Below are positions 6,701 to 13,427 of a DNA stretch of 32,964 bases, piece by piece; the stretch's first letter is position 1; the number at the start of each line of letters is the position of its first letter. This DNA comes from JANQTF01 sp036835375. Lineage in GTDB: Bacteria; Bacteroidota; Bacteroidia; J057. The position numbers and the translations under genes are program-made. Under the pieces are notes generated by a model that was given only the letters and a program-made list of their open reading frames with translations, ran no database searches and was not told the origin of the DNA. The stretch is from positions 1 to 32,964 of the forward strand of contig DAITMB010000053.1 of the NCBI GenBank assembly GCA_036835375.1, written 5' to 3'.

Positions 6701-9449
6701 GGTGGCCTCGCACATGTACACGCAGCCCGGCGTGTATGATATCCGGCTGATTGTGGGCACAGCCAGCGGCTGCCGAGACACCCTGATCCGACCCGGATAC
6801 ATCGCGATCGAAGGACCTTCTGCTTCCTTTACTTTTACGCCTGGCGAAGGCTGCCCCGGCACGACGATTGATTTTTCGGCTGCGGTCGTGGACTCGGTAA
6901 ACTATCAGTGGATCTATGGAGATGGAGGAATCGGGAGTGGACCATTTTCCAGCCACCTCTACGAGGATCCCGGACAATACTTGCCAGTGCTCGTCATTGA
7001 GGACTTTGATGGTTGCCGCGTGTTTACCTATGCTCGGGACTCCGTCCGAATTTTTACCCCACCCGTGGCTGACTTGGCTCCTGCAAGCAGCGAATTCTGT
7101 GATCAGGGAATGGTTCAGTTTCAAGACCTCAGCGTAGGAAGTGTGACAAGTTGGCTCTGGGAATTCAGCGACGGACAAACGAGTCAGGCCCAACATCCCC
7201 AGATCAGCTTCAGCGGAGTCGGGAGCTACACAGCCAGCCTTGTCGTGACGGACGTTCACGGCTGTACCGACACGGTGGAGATCAGCGAGGCGGTTCGCAT
7301 TCACCCCTCGCCCCATCCGATGGTCAGCACGACCGACACCAGCGGATGTCTGCCCTTGCATGTGTCATTGATGGGAGTTGCCCTCACGCACCCTTCCTCG
7401 ATTCAATCCTGGACCTGGCATCATGGCGCTTTGACGCATACTGGGGCGAATTGGGACCATCACCTCAACCAAGTTGGCCCTCAGACAATTACGTTGCAAG
7501 TAGTCGATGCCCGAGGCTGTGAAGGAGAATTCACTCAGCAGTTTGAGGTATTTCCGCTGCCAGTAGCTGATTTTGCCTTGGAGGATACGGCCTTTTGTGC
7601 TCCTACTTCCCTAACGTTCAACGATCGCAGCGTGGGTGTACCCATTAGCTGGCAGTGGCAGCTCGGAAATGGGATGTCCTCCCTTGACCAGCATCCTAGC
7701 TTTAGCATGGTAGAAGATGGGACCATTGACGTGAGTCTGTGGGTGGAAGATGGGAATGGTTGCCGCGACAGCCTCACACGCCCCGCCTATGTGCAGCTAT
7801 TTCGCCCGGAAGCGCAATTCACCCAAAGCGACCGCGAGGGTTGTCCCGGGACCTTGTTCCAATTTTTTGATCAAACCCAGAGTTCGCGGGCTTTGGTATC
7901 GTGGGATTGGCACTTTGGTGACGGCGACACCGCAGGAGTCCCTTCGCCCAGCCACCGCTATGCCATGAGTGGTATCTACGATGTGACCATGTGGGTGACC
8001 GACGAGCGGGGCTGCTCCGATACCGTGACGCTCCCCCAAGCTGTCCTTATTGAGGAACTGGTGCAGCCAGAGGTGATCCAGCTCCAATACGCCTCTGTAG
8101 TCGGCGATGAGCAAGTGATGATTGAGTTCGAGAGATATGATAATCGGCGAGAGGATTTCGGTGCCTACCTTGTGTTTCGTTCCGAAAATGGGCAGGACTA
8201 TGTCGTCGTGGATACGATCGCGCAGTTGACCCAAACGTTCTACACCGATCAGCAGCTCGACACCCGCGCGCGCCGCTATTGGTACAAAGTGCTGCCCAGC
8301 AACATCTGCGGAAACCTTGCCGACTGGGACAGCACCCTCGCCCACGCCACTGTGCAACTCAGTGCTGCACCAGGAATCGACGAATCCTTTTTGCATTGGA
8401 CACCCTATCAAGGTTGGTCTCCAGCGGCGTATGAGATTTACCGCGTCACGAACTACCAGCCCAATTCGCATGTGCACATCGCCACAGTCGGTGGCGGGGA
8501 CAGCACATTCACCGACCTGGATTTTCGTTGCGGCGAAGACTACCATTACCGTGTGATCGCTGTAGGCGAGACATTTAGCGCAGGATCTGACTCCAGTCAC
8601 ACCGAGCCGCTTCATATTGGGCCTGCCGAGCCTACCGACATGGTCCGGGCGACTGTCGAAAACAATCAATCGATCCTGATCGAATGGACTCCTGCCCCCA
8701 TCGAGATGGCTGATCGGGTGCTGGTAGAACGCCGAAATGGGACCAACTACACCCTCGTGGCAACACTTCCGGCGAGTGCGAGCGCTACCAAAGTGAGCGA
8801 CCCCGACGTGGAGGTAAGCCAGCAAAGCTATGCCTATCGGGTGACGACTGTGGACAGTTGCGGCGATGCTACGCCCCTTGGATTGACTGGGAAAACGATT
8901 CTTTTGCAAGCAGCGCGCGAATTTTCTGGATCGCGCCTGACTTGGAGTCCCTATCAAGGTTGGCGAAACGGCGTGGAAGGCTACACCCTGGAAGTATGGG
9001 AGGAGGCGACGCAGGGCTTTCGGGTAGTGGCGCAACTAAGCGCAGGCGTTTCGACCTATTTCGACGAAAAGACCAATTTCAATCAGTCAACCTATTGTTA
9101 TCGCATCACGGCTTGGGAACTGGGTGGGAACCTCGCCACCAGTCAGTCAAATGAAGCATGCGTGGAGCCGCAGCCAATGGTGTATGCTCCTAATGCCTTT
9201 TCGCCCAACGGAGATGGGATCAACGACGCCTTTCGCATCGGAGTATCTTTCATTGGCTCAGCCAATCTGGTGATCTACAACCGCTGGGGCAAGAAGATTT
9301 TTGAATCCTCGTCGCTCGACGTGGCCTGGACGGGCATTTGCTCTGATGGCGCTGTGGCACCGGAAGGCGTTTATGTTTTCAAGGTGGAAGCAGTAGGGTT
9401 TCAGGGGCAGGCCGTTCATCACACGGGCACGGTGACGCTGCTTCGATAA
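3765..9449 (+). CDS. giant secreted PKD-repeat protein with T9SS type B sorting domain
   Basis: This gene encodes 1894 residues. Residues 1-25 are a Sec signal peptide ('...SPIFAQ'). Residues about 26-1430 form roughly 17 consecutive PKD-like repeats of 80-86 residues, many with 'WDFGDG' and 'HxYxxxGxYxVxL' motifs. Every repeat has a Cys near its start ('GCxPLxVxF') and all but the first have a second in 'xGCxDT', suggesting one disulfide per repeat. Residues about 1430-1800 hold four fibronectin-III-like units, two with the matching phrase 'PYQGW'. Residues 1805-1894 are the gliding-motility-associated C-terminal domain, with 'YAPNAFSPNGDGINDAF' and the end 'GTVTLLR', a type B signal for export and surface attachment by T9SS. 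The protein is probably an adhesin or matrix protein; its ligand is unknown. It is a single transcription unit with its own promoter candidate and terminator. Confidence 0.95.
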   Translation: MRRSTIQIIIGSIISILSMSPIFAQPIAAFTSNLTSGCSPLVVSFQNQSTNAVSYEWQTGNGSSLLQNPTVLYTAPGTYPVTLVAIDAQGLRDTLVYQQYITVYANPLAQFSVNQTQACAKVSLNFSDFSQPGSGVLTQWSWDFGDGKSSSLAQPAHAYTKGGSYPVSLTVTNQYGCSHSLLKNAYVDVQELDMAFSASQTVSCGAPLTVTFSPVQTAGLTHAWTFGDGGSAAVASPSHTYQAIGSYDVTHIAEDAQGCRDTLVEASFINIGANTLSAYAADSSLCTGDTAFFTAQAPPGSLVTWDFKDGNTGSGIHPKHLYQAAGSYTVDVTIFDPGGCQVSRSIPMVVHQRPFADFAVADTNVGCSLPFSVDFVNLSTNATSYTWLFFTSTGGVSYLQDPTKIYHEYDSFHVRLVASGTGGCFQTRQKNHYIRIFPMELGFTANETGGCAPFPVTFEDTTKSYYPIVSWHWDFGDGSTGTGPNPQHVYTSTGVYDITLIITNSQGCTDTLFKEEYIEVGSQPSADFVADTLSACALGPINFINLSTNALSYLWLFGDGDTAMSVNPTHGFAAIGPMDVVLIAKNQGCADTLFKPLYIDVLAPLPVIGMTGRYLCDLTETVHFLNLSVGDDTWQWTLPNGSVSLDSVTSYNFTQPGQYPITLKVANLSTGCEAEVTDSVYVWPITAAFSMVPTAGCLPFTAQFQDLSSGANRWEWDFGDGGTSVAQHPSYLFKKGGYFPVKLTVENSYGCKDTHVIDSVRVSLLAPKILTNSPLKGCTPLAVTFQDNSTIQGTSIVSWLWDFGDGNSSTAQHPTHTYTQAGEFTVKLTIEDDLGCSKTHIYNQKVVATNPQPSFTVQPHVACPGVPVTFISSSTGLGISYLWDLGDGSTSTQANPSYAYADTGFMDVSLTVSDIHGCSRTLTQGQAVNVRHLWAEFVGDTLFAPCPPLEVTFNAKNDFPHNGIFYQWDFGNGATGNQSVASHMYTQPGVYDIRLIVGTASGCRDTLIRPGYIAIEGPSASFTFTPGEGCPGTTIDFSAAVVDSVNYQWIYGDGGIGSGPFSSHLYEDPGQYLPVLVIEDFDGCRVFTYARDSVRIFTPPVADLAPASSEFCDQGMVQFQDLSVGSVTSWLWEFSDGQTSQAQHPQISFSGVGSYTASLVVTDVHGCTDTVEISEAVRIHPSPHPMVSTTDTSGCLPLHVSLMGVALTHPSSIQSWTWHHGALTHTGANWDHHLNQVGPQTITLQVVDARGCEGEFTQQFEVFPLPVADFALEDTAFCAPTSLTFNDRSVGVPISWQWQLGNGMSSLDQHPSFSMVEDGTIDVSLWVEDGNGCRDSLTRPAYVQLFRPEAQFTQSDREGCPGTLFQFFDQTQSSRALVSWDWHFGDGDTAGVPSPSHRYAMSGIYDVTMWVTDERGCSDTVTLPQAVLIEELVQPEVIQLQYASVVGDEQVMIEFERYDNRREDFGAYLVFRSENGQDYVVVDTIAQLTQTFYTDQQLDTRARRYWYKVLPSNICGNLADWDSTLAHATVQLSAAPGIDESFLHWTPYQGWSPAAYEIYRVTNYQPNSHVHIATVGGGDSTFTDLDFRCGEDYHYRVIAVGETFSAGSDSSHTEPLHIGPAEPTDMVRATVENNQSILIEWTPAPIEMADRVLVERRNGTNYTLVATLPASASATKVSDPDVEVSQQSYAYRVTTVDSCGDATPLGLTGKTILLQAAREFSGSRLTWSPYQGWRNGVEGYTLEVWEEATQGFRVVAQLSAGVSTYFDEKTNFNQSTYCYRITAWELGGNLATSQSNEACVEPQPMVYAPNAFSPNGDGINDAFRIGVSFIGSANLVIYNRWGKKIFESSSLDVAWTGICSDGAVAPEGVYVFKVEAVGFQGQAVHHTGTVTLLR

Positions 9450-9486
9450 GGAGAGATCCCGATTGCTGGCCGTCTAAACAAGAACC

Positions 9487-9521
9487 AGGAGGTTGCCCGA
9501 AATGTGCAACCTCCTTTTTTT
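9487..9521 (+). terminator. intrinsic terminator after the PKD gene
   Basis: GGAGGTTGC (9488-9496) pairs perfectly with GCAACCTCC (9506-9514) around a nine-base loop and is followed by seven T (9515-9521). It lies 38 bases after the stop codon. Confidence 0.93.
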
Positions 9522-9582
9522 GATGTCTGCTTGGCGAAATTAGGTTCTGTGTGTAATATAGCTGCTGTTCCATCCCCTATCC

Positions 9583-10125
9583 ATGAACGCTTCTTTTTTT
9601 AGATTTCCACTACAATTTCTCTCCCTTTCGGTGCTGATACTCAGTGCTTGTGATCCGTGGGGCCAGGTAGAATGGGTCCGAATTGGGGAAGCAGGGCGCT
9701 GGTCGATTGAGGTTCCTGGTTTTTTCGAGAGCGAACTTCAGCTCAACGATGATGCTCCTTTCCAACATCACAGCCCGTCGAGAGATTTTTTTGTGGTGCT
9801 TCGCTATGACTCACGCGCTTTGCTCGAAAGCCGTCAGCCCAGCTATTCGCTGGAAGATTTTCTGGACCTCAGCATTGAGCGACTCATTCAGGTACTCGTA
9901 GATCCGGCAGTTCCGGATGCAGCACCTACCCGGATGGAAGGACTTCCTGCCCATGTGGCCACCATCACAGGCACTTTCGAAGGAGAACCAGTTCGGTATC
10001 GGATAGCCGTGGTGCAAGGGAAAGAAGTGCTCTACCAACTGTTGCTGTGGGTCCCGGAGTCCAAGAGTGAAGAACTTTCGCCGCACATGGAGCGTGTCCT
10101 CATGTCTTTTCGCGAGGAATCGTGA
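9583..10125 (+). CDS. small predicted lipoprotein of unknown function
   Basis: The protein has 180 residues. A hydrophobic N-terminus ends in the lipobox 'LILSAC', giving a lipidated Cys23. The mature part opens 'VRIGEAGRWSIEVPGFFES', then has an acidic middle ('SLEDFLDLSIERL') and 'LPAHVATITGTFEGEPVRYRIAVVQGKEVLYQLLLWVPE', then a final helix ending 'MERVLMSFREES'. This layout resembles the PsbP-like fold seen in many small bacterial lipoproteins (a beta-sheet that starts from 'W.I..P..'), but the similarity is weak and from memory. It stands alone between a terminator upstream and about 200 non-coding bases downstream. The ATG at 9583 is chosen because it gives a complete lipoprotein signal. 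Confidence 0.85.
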   Translation: MNASFFRFPLQFLSLSVLILSACDPWGQVEWVRIGEAGRWSIEVPGFFESELQLNDDAPFQHHSPSRDFFVVLRYDSRALLESRQPSYSLEDFLDLSIERLIQVLVDPAVPDAAPTRMEGLPAHVATITGTFEGEPVRYRIAVVQGKEVLYQLLLWVPESKSEELSPHMERVLMSFREES

Positions 10126-10260
10126 AGCCTCCAAGGCAGCAAAGGCTTGAATGGTGATTCGTCCGAAGCAACACTTAAATAAGTTAAGTGCCGAGGCGTG
10201 TGGGTGATCGCGAGAGCTTGATTCCAGTTGATTGCTTATCTTGTTCCCTAAGGAAATGTC

Positions 10261-10291
10261 CCGGTTGGTCATTGTATGGACCGGGTTGGTC
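10261..10291 (+). promoter_or_regulatory. candidate LytTR-type operator (two direct repeats)
   Basis: GGTTGGTC occurs at 10263-10270 and again at 10284-10291, exactly 21 bases apart, two turns of the helix. LytTR regulators bind paired direct repeats with a GTTN(A/G)(T/G) core at about this spacing, and both copies contain GTTGGT; they also resemble the AlgR site ACCGTTCGTC at 7 and 6 of 10 positions. The site ends nine bases before the -33 element of the operon that encodes a LytTR regulator, so it may mediate autoregulation. Motif and position are seen; binding is inferred. Confidence 0.5.
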
Positions 10292-10300
10292 GGAAACACC

Positions 10301-10330
10301 TTGGGTCTCACAGAGATAGAAGTATTTTTG
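10301..10330 (+). promoter_or_regulatory. candidate promoter of the repeat-module protein/LytS/LytT operon
   Basis: TTG at 10301-10303 is followed after 19 bases by TATTTTTG at 10323-10330, a full match to the Bacteroidota -7 consensus TAnnTTTG. The expected start of transcription is at about 10334, the A of the chosen start codon, so the message may be leaderless. Confidence 0.5.
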
Positions 10331-10333
10331 CTA

Positions 10334-11623
10334 ATGAATCAATTAGTAGTTCTAGAGAGACAGTGGCGATCCTCCTGGCAAATTAGCCGAGGGGTCGCTT
10401 TTTTTTTGTTACTGGCGGTTTCCCCTCTCCTCTTCAGCCAGTTTCTCCTCGGGCAGTCCCACGAGCAGCAAGGGCTGTTATATGGGAGAGTCGAGACAGT
10501 AGAAGATCAAATCTGGGAAGGGGTGTTGCGCTGGGGGAGGGAAGAAGCTTTTTGGGACGACTTGTTTCTGTCTCAGAAAAAATCAGATCCCCGTTTGTTT
10601 ACCTACCTCACCGGGGACGAAATTCGCAACTTGGAGCCGGGAAGTAAGGACGACGAAATCGATTGGAGCTTCTGGGGCTTGTGGAAACCTCGCTATCCTT
10701 CTGGTCAGCATGTGTTTCGCTGCCGATTCGGGGACATTGCCCGGCTGCGAATCACCGGACCCGAGCAAGCCCAACTCACCTTTCGAGACGGAAGTACCCA
10801 AGCCGTATTTGGCGGCGGCAGCACCGGAAAAGAGCTGCACATTTTCGACGAAGACGAGGTAGAAACTCGTGTAGATTGGGACAGAATCAAAGAAATCACC
10901 TTTTTACCTACCCCTCCCTTTGCTCGCTCAGATCGGGTGCGACCCGTGTATGGCGCAGTGTTCACGCCCCAAGGCGCCTTCGAGGGATTTATCCATTGGG
11001 ACGATGAAGAGCGCTTGACCATTGATGTTCTTGAAGGGAAAAACCAGCGTGGGAAAGTCTCCTACCTCTTTGGCGAGATTCAAGAGATTCGACAACTCGA
11101 AGACAGCTCTCGAATCACCACGTTCGACGGGCGCACCCGCGTGCTTGGCGGCAGCGACGACTTTGGTTCCGGCAATCACGACATCATTGTCAAGAGTCTG
11201 GAGCTTGGTCACGTGCGCATCCCTTGGGATCAATTTCGCTTTGCTAGGTTTTTTGAGTCACCTCCCACATTCAGCCCTGGCTATCATGACTTTGAGGAGC
11301 CACAGCGCCTTTGTGCCACGGTGGGCCTCATCGACGGGGAAACGCTGAGCGGAACCATCGTCTTTGACCTCGATGAGCGACTGGATTTGGAGACGATCGA
11401 GGGAATTAAGGAAGGGATTTACTACCATATTCCTATTCGCAACATCCGGCAGATGGAGCGTCGCAACCACCACGTAGCGGCCATTACGCTTCGAAACGGA
11501 GATCAGCTGTTTCTCGGAGAAGAACACGATCTCACAGATGCCAATTGGGGATTGCTGATTTGGGAGGGAGATGATCTTCCCACATATGTACCTTGGCGGG
11601 AAGTCTCTACCCTCAACTTTTGA
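10334..11623 (+). CDS. exported protein of unknown function with three tandem beta-rich modules
   Basis: The start at 10334 is preferred over in-frame starts further upstream (TTG 10232, ATG 10256) because it gives an immediate signal-anchor or signal peptide (residues 18-40) and a 429-residue protein. I do not recognise the family. The rest is a threefold repeat. Each unit has part A, a 'G.V....G.F.G.I.WDDEE' strand pattern (residues 48-75, 206-230, 328-352). Each also has part B, 'L.FRDG....FGGGS......I......V.W..I..I.F' (residues 148-190, 262-307, 384-429). Part B always ends with proline or Asp, then Trp, then an alternating hydrophobic strand ('VDWDRIKEITF', 'IPWDQFRFARF', 'VPWREVSTLNF'). 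The protein is acidic, Trp-rich and has few Cys. The stop is two bases before the LytS-like gene, so it is probably cotranscribed with and functionally tied to that sensor pair, perhaps as a periplasmic partner. Confidence 0.85.
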   Translation: MNQLVVLERQWRSSWQISRGVAFFLLLAVSPLLFSQFLLGQSHEQQGLLYGRVETVEDQIWEGVLRWGREEAFWDDLFLSQKKSDPRLFTYLTGDEIRNLEPGSKDDEIDWSFWGLWKPRYPSGQHVFRCRFGDIARLRITGPEQAQLTFRDGSTQAVFGGGSTGKELHIFDEDEVETRVDWDRIKEITFLPTPPFARSDRVRPVYGAVFTPQGAFEGFIHWDDEERLTIDVLEGKNQRGKVSYLFGEIQEIRQLEDSSRITTFDGRTRVLGGSDDFGSGNHDIIVKSLELGHVRIPWDQFRFARFFESPPTFSPGYHDFEEPQRLCATVGLIDGETLSGTIVFDLDERLDLETIEGIKEGIYYHIPIRNIRQMERRNHHVAAITLRNGDQLFLGEEHDLTDANWGLLIWEGDDLPTYVPWREVSTLNF

Positions 11624-11625
11624 TC

Positions 11626-12666
11626 ATGTCGGAGCGAAGAATCATCACAGAGCGTTGGCAAAAGCTGTTGGCTCGGATCTGGGTCCTACCCCTATTTCTT
11701 GGAGTCCTGCTTACGCCGTTGGTGCTGCCAAGCCCGATGGAGACATATCAATTGCTGGGCTGGGCATGGCTTCTCCTCAATTTGTCTGCCCTGATCGGGG
11801 TGAATCAATGGCTCAATCACTGGCTTCATCGCCACTTGCCATGGGAAACCTCCGCGCAGCGGCGTTTTTTCGTGCAGCTTATCACTAGCATGGGTCTCAG
11901 CCTCCTGATCATCAACCTGAGCTATTATTTGTTCCAACAATTCGGACTCAGCACCACGCCTGAAGCAGATCAGTTTTTTGTGCTCAACATCTATGGCCTC
12001 ATTCTGTTGGTCCCTCTTCTCTGCGCTCAGGTCGTGGCCTATCTTTTTGTACTTTGGAAAAAAAGTACCTTGCTCACCGAAAGATTGGAACAAGAAAATA
12101 TCCAGACGCGGCTAGAGTCGCTGCGCAGCCACTTAGACCCCCATTTTTTGTTTAATAGCCTCAACATCCTCAGCTCGCTCATCGATCGATCGCAGGAAGA
12201 CGCCCAAGAATTTCTCGCTTCCTTTTCCGACGTGTATCGCTACGTGTTGCAAAACAAAAGCGAGTCTGTGGTGCCCCTGCGCACAGAGTGGGCCTTTTTG
12301 GAGTCGTATTTGCACCTGCTTCAGGTGCGATTTCGGGACCAGCTACAGGTAGAGCTGGAGCCGCCATCGGACATGGGCAAGTGGGTGATTCCGCCTCTGG
12401 CCCTTCAGATGCTGGTCGAGAATGCGATCAAGCACAACAAAGCTTCTGAGCGGCAACCTTTGCGCATAGAAATTTTGGCAGATGAAGATACTTTGATCGT
12501 GAAAAACAACCGAAGGGTGCATCTTGCGCCCCAGAACAGTCATGGTTCCGGTCTTCATAACCTTCGGAGCCGATATGCCTACCTCAGTCGCAGGCAAGTG
12601 CAAATCGAAGAGACCGAAGAAGAATTTGTGGTGAAACTCCCACTACTGGAAAGGAAAGAAGCATGA
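11626..12666 (+). CDS. LytS/YehU-type membrane histidine kinase
   Basis: The protein has 346 residues. Four membrane spans occupy about residues 20-150 with short loops, so ligand sensing is probably in or near the membrane. A short coiled coil ('LLTERLEQENIQTRLESLRSHL') leads into the His_kinase domain; the phosphoacceptor is His173 in 'LDPHFLFNSLNIL'. The ATPase domain shows the N box 'LQMLVENAIKHNK' and the glycine box 'HGSGLHNLRSRY'. The start at 11626 is chosen over an in-frame ATG at 11593 that lies inside the previous gene. The stop overlaps the start of the response-regulator gene (ATGA at 12663), the usual layout of a LytS/LytT pair, and the kinase should phosphorylate that regulator. 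The signal is unknown. Confidence 0.95.
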   Translation: MSERRIITERWQKLLARIWVLPLFLGVLLTPLVLPSPMETYQLLGWAWLLLNLSALIGVNQWLNHWLHRHLPWETSAQRRFFVQLITSMGLSLLIINLSYYLFQQFGLSTTPEADQFFVLNIYGLILLVPLLCAQVVAYLFVLWKKSTLLTERLEQENIQTRLESLRSHLDPHFLFNSLNILSSLIDRSQEDAQEFLASFSDVYRYVLQNKSESVVPLRTEWAFLESYLHLLQVRFRDQLQVELEPPSDMGKWVIPPLALQMLVENAIKHNKASERQPLRIEILADEDTLIVKNNRRVHLAPQNSHGSGLHNLRSRYAYLSRRQVQIEETEEEFVVKLPLLERKEA

Positions 12667-13427
12667 AAGTATTGATTGTAGAAGACGAAGCCTTGGCGGC
12701 AGAGCGCCTCAGCTCTCTCCTTCACCGCAACGATGCAGGGATTGAGATTTTATCTATGCCCACTTCGGTCGAACAAGCGGTAGAATGGCTTCGGCACCAT
12801 CCTTCCCCCGACCTGGCATTTTTTGACATTCAGCTCTCAGATGGCACCTGCTTCGACATTGCAGAGGCTGTGCCCCTGAATTTTCCGGTGGTGTTCACGA
12901 CCTCCTACGACCAATATGCCCTCGAAGCCTTTTCGTTGAAAAGCATCGATTATCTCCTAAAACCCATTCGCTACGAGCGTTTGGTAAAGGCTTTGGATAA
13001 ATTTCGCGATTGGCAATCACATTTTGCTCCCGCTCAGGTACAGCTGGATTTGAAAGAAATGTTGGGCAAAATCAATCCTAACTCAGGATACAAGTCCCGC
13101 TGGCTGGTGAAAAATGGGAATCTGATCCAAGCCATACCCACGACTGAGATTGCTTATTTTTACTCCGACCTCAAAGTGACCCTCCTGATGACCAAGGAAG
13201 GCAAGCGGTTTCCGCTCGACCATTCGCTCGATGGTATCATGGAGATGCTAGATCCCAGTATTTTTTTTCGGCTCAACCGCAAGTACATCATTCATGTGGA
13301 TGCTGCGGTGAAAATGCACCCTTACTTCAAGGGCCGACTCAAGGTAGAACTGCATCCGCCGATTGACGACAGCATTGTCGTGAGCAGTGACCGGACACCC
13401 GAGTTCAAGGCTTGGCTCGATCGATGA
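12663..13427 (+). CDS. LytTR-family response regulator
   Basis: The protein has 254 residues. The receiver domain (about 1-120) has the acidic pocket 'VEDE', the phosphoacceptor Asp55 in 'LAFFDIQL', a conserved Thr/Ser region 'VVFTTSYDQYALEAF' and 'DYLLKPI' with the conserved Lys. The DNA-binding LytTR domain (about 150-254) shows 'RWLVKNGNLIQAIPTTEIAYFYSDLK' and 'FFRLNRKYIIHVDAAV', typical of the family. It should bind paired direct repeats; a good candidate site lies at 10261-10291 upstream of its own operon. Its last 23 bases overlap the last codons of the glycosyltransferase gene on the other strand, so the two transcripts are convergent. Confidence 0.96.
   Translation: MKVLIVEDEALAAERLSSLLHRNDAGIEILSMPTSVEQAVEWLRHHPSPDLAFFDIQLSDGTCFDIAEAVPLNFPVVFTTSYDQYALEAFSLKSIDYLLKPIRYERLVKALDKFRDWQSHFAPAQVQLDLKEMLGKINPNSGYKSRWLVKNGNLIQAIPTTEIAYFYSDLKVTLLMTKEGKRFPLDHSLDGIMEMLDPSIFFRLNRKYIIHVDAAVKMHPYFKGRLKVELHPPIDDSIVVSSDRTPEFKAWLDR

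Noticed and set aside
3840..8055. Regularly spaced DNA repeats resembling an array
   Set aside because: The periodicity of about 250 bases is protein-domain (PKD) repetition with diverged DNA, not a CRISPR array.
4338..9035. Long antisense open frames inside the PKD gene, up to 412 codons (for example 7797-9035 and 6417-7361, minus)
   Set aside because: They mirror the codon bias of a repetitive sense gene whose product has clear domains, and their products show no recognisable motifs.
10172..10190. Inverted repeat CACTTAA/TTAAGTG
   Set aside because: Arms of seven A+T-rich bases are weak, there is no T-tract and no clear link to either neighbouring gene.
10232..10333. Upstream TTG/ATG starts for the three-module protein
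   Set aside because: The stretch contains the candidate operator and promoter and would bury the signal peptide at residue 50.
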